Assembly: GCA_003755025.1 (NCBI GenBank)
Contig: RJVL01000003.1
Span: 1 to 64,000, forward strand
DNA: 64,000 nt
Reading direction: 5' to 3'
Origin: Diaphorobacter nitroreducens
GTDB taxonomy: Bacteria > Pseudomonadota > Gammaproteobacteria > Burkholderiales > Burkholderiaceae_C
Positions 1 to 9,524 of the stretch are shown here, in pieces; position 1 is the stretch's first letter, and each line of letters starts with the position of its first letter. The position numbers and the translations under genes were made by a program. Below the pieces are notes generated by a model. The model saw only the letters and a program-made list of their open reading frames with translations. It did not search any database and was not told the origin of the DNA.

Positions 1-114
1 AAGGTGATCGTGGCGATCAACAAGGACCCGGAGGCACCGATCTTTGCGGTGGCCGACTATGGGCTGGAGGCCGATCTGTTCCAGGCCGTGCCGGAACTGG
101 TGAAGGCCCTGTAA
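1..114 (+). CDS. etfA: Electron transfer flavoprotein subunit alpha, C-terminal end (partial)
   Basis: Only the last 37 codons are in the window; the gene begins upstream of base 1. The visible tail ([20 protein letters not shown], then a leucine-rich helix) matches the FAD-binding C-terminal domain of EtfA. EtfA/EtfB pass electrons from acyl-CoA dehydrogenases to ETF:quinone oxidoreductase. The gene that follows is an acyl-CoA dehydrogenase, which fits this role. A strong terminator separates the two, so the dehydrogenase probably has its own promoter. Confidence 0.9.
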   Translation, partial: KVIVAINKDPEAPIFAVADYGLEADLFQAVPELVKAL

Positions 115-128
115 GCCGCTGCGCCGGC

Positions 129-159
129 AAAAAGGCATCGCTTGCGATGCCTTTTTTTT
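129..159 (+). terminator. Intrinsic terminator after etfA
   Basis: GGCATCG (134-140) pairs with CGATGCC (145-151) around a CTTG loop, with an A-run before and eight T after. It lies 15 bases after the etfA stop. It has the form of a strong rho-independent terminator and may work in both directions. Confidence 0.9.
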
Positions 160-194
160 GATCACATTCGTACCGTTTTGAGTTGGAGACACCC

Positions 195-1985
195 ATGAGT
201 TACACCGCCCCCGTCAAGGACATGCTGTTCGCCATCGAGCACTTGGCACGCATCGACCAGGTCGCGCAGATTCCCGGTTTCGAGGACGCTGGTCTGGACA
301 CGGCCGCTGCCGTGCTGGAAGAGTGCGCGAAGTTCAACGAGGGCGTGGTGGCTCCGCTCAATGTGGTTGGCGACGAGAAACCCTCCTGGTTCAAGGATGG
401 TGCCGTGACCACCACGCCGGGCTTCAAGGAGGCCTTCAGCCAGTTCGCCGAGGGCGGCTGGCAGGGCTTGCAGCACCCTGCCGACTTCGGCGGCCAGGGC
501 CTACCCAAGACCATCGGCGCGGCCTGCGTGGAAATGCTCAACAGCGCCAACCTGAGCTTTGCGCTGTGCCCGCTGCTGACCGATGGTGCCATCGAGGCGC
601 TGCTCACGGCCGGCAGCGACGAACTCAAGGCCACCTACCTGGAAAAGCTGGTCACGGGCGAGTGGACCGGCACCATGAACCTGACCGAGCCGCAGGCAGG
701 CTCCGACCTGGCGCTGGTGCGCACCAAGGCCGATCCCCAGCCCGACGGTACGTACAAGGTCTTCGGCACCAAGATCTTCATCACCTATGGCGAGCACGAC
801 ATGGCGGAGAACATCGTGCACCTGGTGCTGGCGCGCGTGGCGGGTGCACCCGAGGGCGTGAAGGGCATCAGCCTGTTCGTGGTGCCCAAGTTCCTCGTGA
901 ACCAGGATGGCAGCCTGGGCGCGCGCAACGACGTGCATTGCGTGTCCATCGAACACAAGATGGGCATCAAGGCGTCGCCCACGGCCGTGCTGCAGTACGG
1001 TGATAACGGCGGCGCCATCGGCTACCTCGTGGGAGAGGAAAACCGCGGCCTGGAATACATGTTCATCATGATGAACGCCGCGCGCTACGCCGTCGGCGTG
1101 CAGGGCATCGCGGTGGCCGAGCGCGCGTACCAGAAGGCCGTGCAGTATGCGCGCGACCGCGTGCAAAGCCGCCCGGTCGACGGCAGCGTGGCCGGCAGCG
1201 CCGCCATCATCCACCACCCCGACGTGCGCCGCATGCTGATGACCATGCGCGCCTACACCGAGGGTTGCCGCGCCATGGCCACCACGGCTGCTGCGGCCTA
1301 CGACGCCGCGCACCACCATCCCGATGCCGAGGTGCGCAAGCAGAACGCGGTGTTCTATGAATTCATGGTGCCACTGGTCAAGGGCTACAGCACCGAAATG
1401 AGCCTGGAAGTGGCCAGCCTGGGCGTGCAGGTACACGGCGGCATGGGCTTCATCGAGGAAACGGGCGCTGCGCAGTACTACCGCGACGCGAAGATCCTCA
1501 CCATCTACGAAGGCACGACCGCCATCCAGGCCAACGACCTGGTGGGCCGCAAGACGGCGCGCGACGGCGGCCAGACGGCCAAGGCGATTGCCGCGCAGAT
1601 CGAGGCCACCGAGGGCGAGTTGCGCGCCAGCGGCACGGCCGACGCTCAAGCGGTGGCCCAGCGCCTGGCTGCCGCACGCCAGGCATTCCTGGAAGTGGTG
1701 GATTTCATCGCCGGTGGCGCCAAGGCCCACCCCAACGACGTGTATGCGGGCAGCGTGCCCTATCTGATGCTGGCCGGCAATCTGGTGGCGGGCTGGCAGC
1801 TGGCGCGCGCGTTGCTGGTGGCGCAGGAGCTGTCCGCCAAGGGACAGGACGTGGCCTTCATGCAGGCCAAGATCGCCACGGCGCGCTTCTATGCCGACCA
1901 CCTGCTGACCAAGGCGCCGGGCCAGCGCGACGCAATCGTGCACGGTGCGGCCAGCGTCACGGCTCTGCCGCTGGAAGCATTCTGA
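195..1985 (+). CDS. Acyl-CoA dehydrogenase (long form with C-terminal extension)
   Basis: A protein of about 596 residues, longer than classical 380-residue acyl-CoA dehydrogenases. It belongs to the long subfamily that also contains DmdC-type enzymes, with an N-terminal helical part, the FAD-binding middle and C-terminal dehydrogenase domains, and an extra C-terminal helical domain. MNLTEPQAGSDL is the family signature near residue 165, and IYEGTTAIQ carries the likely catalytic glutamate near 440. It would oxidise an acyl-CoA to the enoyl-CoA and pass electrons to EtfAB, whose alpha gene lies just upstream. The ATG at 195 is preferred over the TTG at 183 because GGAG (185-188) lies at the right distance. 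Substrate cannot be told from sequence. Confidence 0.92.
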   Translation: MSYTAPVKDMLFAIEHLARIDQVAQIPGFEDAGLDTAAAVLEECAKFNEGVVAPLNVVGDEKPSWFKDGAVTTTPGFKEAFSQFAEGGWQGLQHPADFGGQGLPKTIGAACVEMLNSANLSFALCPLLTDGAIEALLTAGSDELKATYLEKLVTGEWTGTMNLTEPQAGSDLALVRTKADPQPDGTYKVFGTKIFITYGEHDMAENIVHLVLARVAGAPEGVKGISLFVVPKFLVNQDGSLGARNDVHCVSIEHKMGIKASPTAVLQYGDNGGAIGYLVGEENRGLEYMFIMMNAARYAVGVQGIAVAERAYQKAVQYARDRVQSRPVDGSVAGSAAIIHHPDVRRMLMTMRAYTEGCRAMATTAAAAYDAAHHHPDAEVRKQNAVFYEFMVPLVKGYSTEMSLEVASLGVQVHGGMGFIEETGAAQYYRDAKILTIYEGTTAIQANDLVGRKTARDGGQTAKAIAAQIEATEGELRASGTADAQAVAQRLAAARQAFLEVVDFIAGGAKAHPNDVYAGSVPYLMLAGNLVAGWQLARALLVAQELSAKGQDVAFMQAKIATARFYADHLLTKAPGQRDAIVHGAASVTALPLEAF

Positions 1986-1987
1986 AA

Positions 1988-2046
1988 ATTGCTTCTGTTT
2001 TGATAGCTGTTAGCGCTTGCGGGTAAAGCGCTACAGCCCATTTTTA
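1988..2046 (+). repeat. Dispersed palindromic repeat, copy A
   Basis: TAGCGCTT (2011-2018) and AAGCGCTA (2026-2033) form a stem. It is preceded by TTGATAGCTGT and followed by CAGCCCATTTTT. It fills the gap between the acyl-CoA dehydrogenase and the next gene on the same strand. One of 13 related copies in the window. Confidence 0.8.
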
Positions 2047-2063
2047 TTATGGAGACCGTCCGA

Positions 2064-3020
2064 ATGTCCAAACTGCCCCCAGCGTTGCAGAAACCCTCGC
2101 TGCCCGTCATCGGCTCGCCGCTGTTCATCATCAGCAACCCCCAGCTCGTGATCGAGCAGTGCAAGGCCGGCATCGTGGGCTCCATGCCTGCGCTCAACGC
2201 ACGGCCGGCGGAGCAACTCGACGACTGGCTCGCCGAGATCACCGAAACGCTGGCGGCGTGGGACAAGGCGCATCCTGAGTCGCCCTCCGCTCCGTTCGCT
2301 ATCAACCAGATCGTGCACAAGAGCAACGACCGGCTGGAGCACGACATGCAGATCTGCGCCAAGTACAAGGTGCCGATCGTCATCACCAGCCTGGGCGCGC
2401 GCGAGGACGTGAACCAGGCCGTGCACAGCTGGGGCGGCATCGTGCTGCACGACATCATCAACAACAAGTTCGCGCACAAGGCCATCGAGAAGGGGGCCGA
2501 CGGCCTCATCGCCGTGGCGGCGGGCGCGGGGGGCCACGCAGGGGTGAAGAGCCCGTTTGCGCTGATCCAGGAAATCCGCCAATGGTTTGACGGTCCGCTC
2601 GCGCTGTCGGGCTCCATCGCCTCGGGCGGCGCCATCCTGGCCGCGCAGGCCATGGGCGCGGACTTCGCCTACATCGGCTCGGCCTTCATCGCCACGCACG
2701 AGGCGCGCGCCATCGATGCGTACAAGCAGGCCATCGTCGAGGGCAACTCCGACGACATCGTCTACAGCAATCTGTTCACGGGTGTGCACGGCAACTACCT
2801 GGCGCAGTCGATCCGCGCGGCAGGCCTGGACCCCGACAACCTACCGGAGTCCGATCCGAGCAAGATGAACTTCGGTGGCGACGCCAAGAAGGCTTGGAAG
2901 GACATCTGGGGCTGCGGCCAGGGCATCGGCAGCATCACCGAGGTCACTTCGACGGCTGAACTCGTCGCGCGCCTGCGCCGCGAGTACCAGCAAGCGCGCG
3001 AGCGCCTGGCCCTGGGCTGA
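2064..3020 (+). CDS. NAD(P)H-dependent flavin oxidoreductase, nitronate monooxygenase family
   Basis: A 318-residue FMN-binding TIM-barrel protein of the 2-nitropropane dioxygenase / nitronate monooxygenase family. GAGGHAG (near residue 155) and the following glycine-rich strand-loops (ALSGSIASGG, GADFAYIGSAF) are typical phosphate- and FMN-binding segments. Members oxidise alkyl nitronates with O2, but many act on other substrates or as quinone reductases. The ATG at 2064 is chosen over the one at 2049 because GGAG (2051-2054) then serves as its ribosome site. It lies downstream of the acyl-CoA dehydrogenase on the same strand, separated by repeat copy A, so co-transcription is possible but unproven. 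Confidence 0.85.
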   Translation: MSKLPPALQKPSLPVIGSPLFIISNPQLVIEQCKAGIVGSMPALNARPAEQLDDWLAEITETLAAWDKAHPESPSAPFAINQIVHKSNDRLEHDMQICAKYKVPIVITSLGAREDVNQAVHSWGGIVLHDIINNKFAHKAIEKGADGLIAVAAGAGGHAGVKSPFALIQEIRQWFDGPLALSGSIASGGAILAAQAMGADFAYIGSAFIATHEARAIDAYKQAIVEGNSDDIVYSNLFTGVHGNYLAQSIRAAGLDPDNLPESDPSKMNFGGDAKKAWKDIWGCGQGIGSITEVTSTAELVARLRREYQQARERLALG

Positions 3021-3206
3021 TGCCCGCGCGGGGCTGCCACGTAGCCCCGTTGGCCCAACGGCGCCCCAGGGGCACCGTTTTTGTTGATGCGCGCCCGCTG
3101 TGTAGCGGTCAGCAGCATCAGCGCAAAAGGCGCAAAATCTCGGGCTTGCCCGATTACCGTGAACCCCCGTCGCAGGCCTGCTGCCGGCACGGGGTTCCTG
3201 TTTTGA

Positions 3207-4370
3207 ATGTCCCAGCACACCCCGTCTCATGCCTCCCGCAGCGCGTTGATCGACTGCACCAAAGGCCTGGCCTGCGCCGCCATCGTCTGGCACCACCTGG
3301 CGTTCTACGGGCCCATGTCCGACGTGGCGCGCCAAGCGGTGCCGGGATTGATCGACTGGCTCTACGAATACGCGCGCATGGCGGTGCAGGTGTTCCTGGT
3401 GCTGGGGGGATTCCTGGCAGCAGCCAGTCTGGCGCCGCAGGGGCAGGCGCGCTTTACCGACCCTGCCCAGCGCATCGCACGGCGTTTCGTGCGCCTGGTG
3501 GTGCCCTACGCGGTGGCGCTGGTGATCGCCATCGTCGTGCAGGCGACCGTGCAACCGTGGTTCGACCACGCCTCGGTATCCGACGTGCCGGACCTGAGCC
3601 AGTTGCTCGCGCATGCGCTGCTGCTGCAAAGCGTGCTGAACGAGGAGTCGCTGTCGGCCGGCGTCTGGTACGTGGCCATCGACTTTCAGCTGTTCGCCCT
3701 CACCACGCTGGTCCTGACTGGGGTATCACGCGCGGCGGTGGCGCTGCGTGCGCGCGGCATGTCCCGCTACTGGCCCTGGGCCCTGAGCGGCGCGCAGGCA
3801 CTCGTGGCGACGGGCGTCGCCGCCTCGCTGCTGTACTTCAACCGCGACGCCGATTGGGACGTCTGGGCGGTGTATTTCTTCGGTGCCTATGGCCTTGGCA
3901 TGCTGGCCTACTGGGCCGTGCAGTCGCCCCGCGCGCTGGGAGCCTGGAGCTGGGCGCTGCTGATCGCGGCGCTGGTGGTGGCTGCGTTGGCACTGGAGTG
4001 GCGCCCCCGCATTGCGCTGGCCGGCGTGACTGCGCTGCTGCTGGTGGTGGCCATGCGCAGCCTGGCCATGCAGCGCTGGCAAGGCTGGGCACCGCTCAGC
4101 CGGCTGGGGCAGATCTCGTATTCGGTATTCCTCGTGCACTTTGCGGTGTGCGTGCTCGTCAACGCGGTGGAAAGCTACTTCTGGCCGCAGTCAGTAGCCG
4201 CCGCGATGGCGGGCATGGGCATCGCTTTCGTGCTGTCGATCGCCGCGGGCCACCTGCTGTACGAGCGTGTGGAGCGCCACGTTCCCACATGGCAATCTGC
4301 GCTGCGCTGGCAGGCCGGACTCGTGGGAACCGGCCTGCTGACCACCGCGCTCATGGCAGGCCTGCGCTGA
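3207..4370 (+). CDS. Membrane acyltransferase, acyltransferase-3 (OafA/YrhL-like) family
   Basis: A 387-residue integral membrane protein with about ten hydrophobic segments. The N-terminus (LIDCTKGLACAAIVWHH) has the family's typical first helix with the conserved histidine, and VFLVLGGFL marks the second. Family members transfer acetyl or other acyl groups from the cytoplasm to extracellular sugars, lipopolysaccharide or other envelope molecules. No polysaccharide genes are nearby, so the acceptor cannot be predicted. The gene stands alone: a 186-base gap precedes it and a terminator of the opposing gene rnk follows immediately. Confidence 0.82.
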   Translation: MSQHTPSHASRSALIDCTKGLACAAIVWHHLAFYGPMSDVARQAVPGLIDWLYEYARMAVQVFLVLGGFLAAASLAPQGQARFTDPAQRIARRFVRLVVPYAVALVIAIVVQATVQPWFDHASVSDVPDLSQLLAHALLLQSVLNEESLSAGVWYVAIDFQLFALTTLVLTGVSRAAVALRARGMSRYWPWALSGAQALVATGVAASLLYFNRDADWDVWAVYFFGAYGLGMLAYWAVQSPRALGAWSWALLIAALVVAALALEWRPRIALAGVTALLLVVAMRSLAMQRWQGWAPLSRLGQISYSVFLVHFAVCVLVNAVESYFWPQSVAAAMAGMGIAFVLSIAAGHLLYERVERHVPTWQSALRWQAGLVGTGLLTTALMAGLR

Positions 4371-4372
4371 CG

Positions 4373-4400
4373 AAAAAAAGGCAGCCAGTCATGGCTGCCT
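4373..4400 (-). terminator. Terminator of rnk (minus strand)
   Basis: GGCAGCC and GGCTGCC form a stem with a short loop. Read on the minus strand it is followed by seven T (the A-run at 4373-4379). It lies between the convergent acyltransferase gene and rnk and may stop both. Confidence 0.85.
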
Positions 4401-4425
4401 CGGGTCTTGGGTGGTGCGATCGCGC

Positions 4426-4833
4426 TCAGCGATGCAGTTCACCCGCGTTCTCGGGTTGGAAATCAATGGCGTCCACGCGCACGGTGACCTGGCCGGTGGG
4501 ACTGGGCATCTGGAATTCGTCGCCCACGCCCAGGCCCAGCAGTGCGATGCCGACGGGTGCGAACACCGACACCTTGTCGCCCGAGCCGTCCATCTCCTTC
4601 GGATAGACCAGCGTCAGCGTGTTCGTCTTGCCGGTTTCCAGCAGCGTGAAGCGCACGGTGGAATTCATGGTCACCACGTTGGGGGGCATGTCCTTGGGAT
4701 CGAACACGTCGGCGCGGTCCAGCTCGGCCTCCAGTGCTTCCCGGCCAGGAAAGGGGGCGGTTTGTTTTTCCAGCAGGGCTTCGATGCGCTCCAGGTCCAG
4801 GGACGACAGGATGATGTGGGGCTTGCGCTGCAT
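4426..4833 (-). CDS. rnk: Nucleoside diphosphate kinase regulator Rnk
   Basis: A 135-residue protein whose second half is the GreA/GreB-type C-terminal FKBP-like domain (VTMNSTVRFTLLETG, then VYPKEMDGSGDKVSVFAPVG). The N-terminal part is a short helical arm (LDLERIEALLE). This is the architecture of Rnk, which binds RNA polymerase near the secondary channel and was named for its effect on nucleoside diphosphate kinase in Pseudomonas and E. coli. Earlier in-frame starts up to 5175 are rejected: AAGGGAA lies just upstream of the ATG at 4833 and the domain begins there. A terminator-like hairpin (4901-4925) sits in the probable leader. Confidence 0.9.
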   Translation of the reverse strand: MQRKPHIILSSLDLERIEALLEKQTAPFPGREALEAELDRADVFDPKDMPPNVVTMNSTVRFTLLETGKTNTLTLVYPKEMDGSGDKVSVFAPVGIALLGLGVGDEFQMPSPTGQVTVRVDAIDFQPENAGELHR

Positions 4834-4900
4834 GGTGTGATTCCCTTGTAAACGATAGTGAAAGCGCGCCTGCCGGGCAGCCGCGCTCAAACGGACAAAA

Positions 4901-4925
4901 GCCCGGGCAACGGGGTTGTCCGGGC
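4901..4925 (-). terminator. Terminator-like hairpin in the rnk leader
   Basis: GCCCGG/CCGGGC plus CAAC/GTTG form a near-perfect stem. On the minus strand it is followed by TTTTGTCCGTTTG. It lies 68 bases before the rnk start codon, so it could act as an attenuator or block antisense transcription from the radical SAM promoter. Confidence 0.45.
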
Positions 4926-5076
4926 CAAGGCATGTTCTCAAAAAAAGCACCAAATTGGGTGCGGAAGTGGTGAATTGTGCGGCCTGGTGCCGCGTTTGCC
5001 AAGCGATCTCACACGCGCGCAGTGCGAATTGCGCTGCGCTTGCAGCCCCCCGGCAAATGGCGTAGGCCTTTGGATA

Positions 5077-5105
5077 TTGCCAGAATAACTGTTTATTTAT
5101 ACAGT
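5077..5105 (+). promoter_or_regulatory. Candidate promoter overlapping the LexA box
   Basis: TTGCCA (5077-5082), 17 bases, then TACAGT (5100-5105) resemble -35 and -10 boxes. The predicted start of transcription falls near the ATG at 5112, suggesting a leaderless or very short-leader mRNA. Bound LexA would cover the -10 box. Confidence 0.5.
5089..5104 (+). promoter_or_regulatory. LexA (SOS) box
   Basis: CTGTTTATTTATACAG fits the CTGT-N8-ACAG LexA consensus of proteobacteria exactly, with AA and TT flanks continuing the palindrome and an AT-only centre. It ends seven bases before the start codon of the radical SAM gene. Confidence 0.88.
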
Positions 5106-5111
5106 TATTCA

Positions 5112-6269
5112 ATGCATTCCGAAGACGATCCCCCGCCCTCACTGGCTCCTGTCGTATGGGCGCCCGTGCAGCCACTCAAGGGGCGGGGTACAGCCACGCG
5201 TATGGCCCACCGTTTCATGCGCGATGTGCGCGAGGCGTTTGACGACGGCTGGGGCGGGCCGGCGGAGGGTGTGATGGGCGACGAAAGTGCCGCGCCCGCC
5301 GCGCCGCTGACCCAGGTGATCTGGGAAGACGCGCGCAGCGCGCTGTGCGGCAATGATTCGCCCGACATCTTCTTCGAGCAGTCGGTGAACCCTTACCGTG
5401 GCTGCGAGCATGGCTGTGTGTACTGCTACGCACGGCCCACGCACAGCTACCTCAACCTGTCGCCGGGGCTGGACTTCGAGACCCGCATCATCGCCAAGCG
5501 TAATATCGCCACGGTGCTGCGGGGCGAGTTGGCGCGCGCCAGCCATCGGCCTTCGGTGGTCAACATCGGCTCCGCCACCGACTGCTACCAGCCGGTGGAG
5601 CGTGAGCTGCGCCTCACGCGCGCGCTGATCGAGGTGATGCGCGATGCGCGACACCCGTTCTCGCTGATCACCAAGAGCAGCGGCGTGGAACGTGACCTGG
5701 ACCTGCTGGCTCCGCTGGCGCACAGCCGGCTGGCGGCGGCCTACGTGACCATCACCACGCTGGATGCGCGCCTGGCCCGCGTGCTGGAGCCGCGCGCGGC
5801 CGCGCCGCACCGGCGGCTGCGCACCATCCGCGCGCTGGCCGAAGCCGGCGTGCCCGTCGGCGTGAGCGTGGCGCCGCAGATTCCTTTCATTACGGAGGAC
5901 ATGGAGCAGGTGCTGGCCGCCGCGCGCGATGCGGGCGCCACCTCGGCCTTCTACACGGTGATCCGCCTGCCGTGGGAACTCAATGCCCTGATGCGCGAGT
6001 GGCTGCAACTGCACTACCCGCAGCGTGCCGAACGCGTCCTGGCGCGCATTCAGGATCTGCACGGAATCGACGCAACCGCGCGTATCGCGGGCAAGAGCTA
6101 CGACAGCAGCCACGCCACGCGCATGAAGGGCTCGGGCCTGTGGGCCGACCTGCTGCGCCAGCGCTTCGAGAAGACCTGTGCGCGCCTGGGCCTGAACCGC
6201 CAGCGCACGGAACTGGACCTGTCGCAGTACCGCCCGGCGCTGGCGCGCGGGCAGGGGGTGCTGTTCTGA
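5112..6269 (+). CDS. PA0069-family radical SAM protein, SOS controlled
   Basis: A 385-residue protein of the spore-photoproduct-lyase-like radical SAM group annotated as the PA0069 family. CEHGCVYC (Cys98, Cys102, Cys105) holds the 4Fe-4S cluster that cleaves S-adenosylmethionine, and PLKGRG near residue 21 is a typical N-terminal motif that requires a start at or before 5112. Its reaction is not established; the family is suspected of acting in DNA repair or nucleic-acid modification. A perfect LexA box overlaps its promoter, supporting a DNA-damage role. No Shine-Dalgarno sequence precedes the ATG, as expected for a leaderless transcript. It is divergent from rnk. Confidence 0.87.
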   Translation: MHSEDDPPPSLAPVVWAPVQPLKGRGTATRMAHRFMRDVREAFDDGWGGPAEGVMGDESAAPAAPLTQVIWEDARSALCGNDSPDIFFEQSVNPYRGCEHGCVYCYARPTHSYLNLSPGLDFETRIIAKRNIATVLRGELARASHRPSVVNIGSATDCYQPVERELRLTRALIEVMRDARHPFSLITKSSGVERDLDLLAPLAHSRLAAAYVTITTLDARLARVLEPRAAAPHRRLRTIRALAEAGVPVGVSVAPQIPFITEDMEQVLAAARDAGATSAFYTVIRLPWELNALMREWLQLHYPQRAERVLARIQDLHGIDATARIAGKSYDSSHATRMKGSGLWADLLRQRFEKTCARLGLNRQRTELDLSQYRPALARGQGVLF

Positions 6270-6324
6270 GCGCGGTGCGCGCCGCGGCTAGCATGGGCGC
6301 TTTGCTGTGGGGAGGGAGTGCCGA

Positions 6325-6624
6325 ATGCTGTTGATCGTAGGAACCATTCGCCTGCCGGCGGACGGGCTGGCCGCCGCGCTGCCGGCCATGCGGGCGATGG
6401 TGCAGGCTTCACGGGCCGAACCGGGCTGCATCGAATATGCGTATGCGCAGGATGTGCTGGACGCCGGGCTGATCCACGTGCATGAGCTGTGGCGCAGCCA
6501 GGACGACCTGGACCGGCACTTCGCCAGTGCCCACATTGCGCAGTGGCGCGCTCTGTGGCCGGCGCTGGGCATCGGCGGGCGCGACCTGCGCACCTATGCG
6601 GTGGGTGCGCCCCGCCCGGTGTGA
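6325..6624 (+). CDS. Antibiotic biosynthesis monooxygenase (ABM) domain protein
   Basis: A 99-residue ferredoxin-like alpha-beta barrel protein. The pattern of an N-terminal strand (MLLIVGTIRLP), a helix with MRAMVQASRAEPGCIEY, and a later HELWRSQDDLDRHFAS segment is typical of the ABM / YgiN group. Such proteins act as cofactor-free monooxygenases or quinol monooxygenases, usually as dimers. The start at 6325 has a strong GGAGGGAG site at 6311-6318. It follows the radical SAM gene by 55 bases on the same strand. Its substrate is unknown. Confidence 0.8.
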   Translation: MLLIVGTIRLPADGLAAALPAMRAMVQASRAEPGCIEYAYAQDVLDAGLIHVHELWRSQDDLDRHFASAHIAQWRALWPALGIGGRDLRTYAVGAPRPV

Positions 6625-6815
6625 GCGGTTTGGCGGGCGCCGGGTGTCAGACGGTGCATGAACCTCAGGCGGCCCGGGCAACCGCGAAAGGGCGGCAGAA
6701 ACGCGGCCAGTCGCGGCGCAAGGCGCTCCCCTCGTTCGGGCTGTAGCGGGCATCCGCAACGGCGCGCGGACAGGTTGTGCGGAACGAGCGAGCCGGGCAG
6801 TTCGTTCACACTGCC

Positions 6816-7688
6816 TCAGGCGCCCAACTGCTGCGCGTGGTGGCGCAGGTGGTCGTCGATGAAGCTCTGGATGAAGTAGTAGCCGTGGTCATAGCCTGCG
6901 TGGCGGCGCAGCGTGAGCGGCTGGCCGATGGCGCTGCAGGCCGCCTCGAACAGGTGCGGGTGCAGTTGATCGGCCAGGAATTTGTCGTCCAGCCCCTGGT
7001 CGATGAGGATGCCGCCGGGGTAGGGCGCGAGGGGCTGGTTCTCCATGAGCACGGTGGCGTCGTGCTGTCCCCAGGAGGTGCGGCCCGGGCCCAGGTAGCC
7101 GGTGAACGCCTTCTCGCCCCAGGGGCAGCGCGTGGGGGCGCAGATGGGCGCGAAGGCCGACAGGCTCTTGAACCGGCCCGGGTGGCGCAGTGCCAGCGTC
7201 AGCGCGCCATGGCCGCCCATGCTGTGGCCAAACAGGCCCAGCCGGGCACCGTCGATGGGCAGGGCGTTGGTGACAAGCGGCAGCAGTTCCTCCAGCAGGT
7301 AGCTTTCCATACGCCAGTGCGTGGACCAGGGGGCTTGCGTGGCGTCCAAATAGAAGCCCGCGCCCACGCCGAAGTCCCAGGCGTCGGCCTCGCCCGCCAC
7401 GCCCGCGCCGCGCGGGCTGGTGTCGGGGGTGATGAGGGCCAGGCCCAGCTCTGCCGCCAGGCGCTGGGCGCCGGCCTTGATGGGGAAGGTCTCCTCGGTG
7501 CAGGTCAGGCCCGCGAGGTAGAGCAGCGCGGGGACCTTTCTATCCGCACTCTCGGCTGCCAGCGCACGGGGCGGCAGGTAGACGGCGAAGCGCATCGGCA
7601 GACCCACTGCGTGCGATGCATGGCGGTAAAAGCGTTGCTCGCCGCCAAAGCAGGCGTGGGCCGAGAGTTGTTCCAGGGTGTCGGACAT
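6816..7688 (-). CDS. fghA: S-formylglutathione hydrolase
   Basis: A 290-residue esterase-D family alpha/beta hydrolase. The nucleophile elbow GHSMGG places the catalytic serine at residue 156; the likely partners are Asp235 (DQGLDDKF) and His268 (GYDHGY). It hydrolyses S-formylglutathione to formate and glutathione, the second enzymatic step of glutathione-dependent formaldehyde oxidation. It is the last gene of frmR-frmA-fghA; the 106-base gap to frmA is filled by a long copy of the dispersed repeat, which could uncouple its expression from frmA. Confidence 0.95.
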   Translation of the reverse strand: MSDTLEQLSAHACFGGEQRFYRHASHAVGLPMRFAVYLPPRALAAESADRKVPALLYLAGLTCTEETFPIKAGAQRLAAELGLALITPDTSPRGAGVAGEADAWDFGVGAGFYLDATQAPWSTHWRMESYLLEELLPLVTNALPIDGARLGLFGHSMGGHGALTLALRHPGRFKSLSAFAPICAPTRCPWGEKAFTGYLGPGRTSWGQHDATVLMENQPLAPYPGGILIDQGLDDKFLADQLHPHLFEAACSAIGQPLTLRRHAGYDHGYYFIQSFIDDHLRHHAQQLGA

Positions 7689-7707
7689 GGGCGTGTTGCT
7701 CCTTTTT

Positions 7708-9211
<1,504 letters not shown>

Positions 9212-9261
9212 GGCGGTTGGATGGGCGGGCGTTGCGCCAGGATGTGTTGCTATGTGTCTTG

Positions 9262-9276
9262 TACTAGGGGGAAGTA
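9262..9276 (-). promoter_or_regulatory. FrmR-type operator
   Basis: TACT-AGGGGGA-AGTA is an inverted repeat around a G-tract, the arrangement known for RcnR/FrmR operators (TACT, a run of G, AGTA). It lies 51 bases upstream of the frmR start. A -10-like TATACT on the minus strand overlaps it. Confidence 0.7.
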
Positions 9277-9282
9277 TAAATC

Positions 9283-9323
9283 GATGGCGCTTTAGGATAA
9301 AGCGATGGCGGGCAATAAATGCC
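9283..9323 (+). repeat. Dispersed palindromic repeat, copy C (diverged)
   Basis: ATGGCGCTTTAGGATAAAGC carries the short stem CGCTTT/AAAGCG and is followed by GGCAATAAATGCC. It is the most diverged copy, between the two FrmR-like operators upstream of frmR. Confidence 0.4.
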
Positions 9324-9326
9324 TAT

Positions 9327-9343
9327 TACTGGGAGGGGGTATA
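9327..9343 (-). promoter_or_regulatory. Second, weaker FrmR-like site
   Basis: TACTGGGAGGGGGTATA repeats the TACT-G-tract-TA design of the nearer operator, with a longer G-tract. It lies about 116 bases upstream of frmR. Confidence 0.45.
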
Positions 9344-9445
9344 GATGGATGCGCCTGATCGGCGTGTCGCGCGGGCATTGGCGGCGTAGCGGTTGACCGC
9401 GGCTGCAGCACGCTTCCCGTTGTGCGCAGCAAAAAGGCCCGGACG

Positions 9446-9480
9446 CAAAAAAGCCCGCAGGCAACAGGTGCGTGCGGGCT
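9446..9480 (-). terminator. Terminator of the sdh-gltA operon
   Basis: AGCCCGCA (9452-9459) pairs with TGCGGGCT (9473-9480). On the minus strand the stem is followed by six T. It lies 45 bases after the gltA stop. Confidence 0.85.
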
Positions 9481-9524
9481 GAGGGCGGGGCACGCCTGCC
9501 TTCGCGGCAGGCGGCGCTGCTTGA

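Noticed and set aside
501-1943. 480-codon open frame on the minus strand
   Set aside because: Shadow of the acyl-CoA dehydrogenase gene in GC-rich DNA; His/Gly/Arg/Val-rich translation without any domain. The many other long antisense frames (for example 15303-17738, 18376-21534, 43951-46122) were rejected for the same reason.
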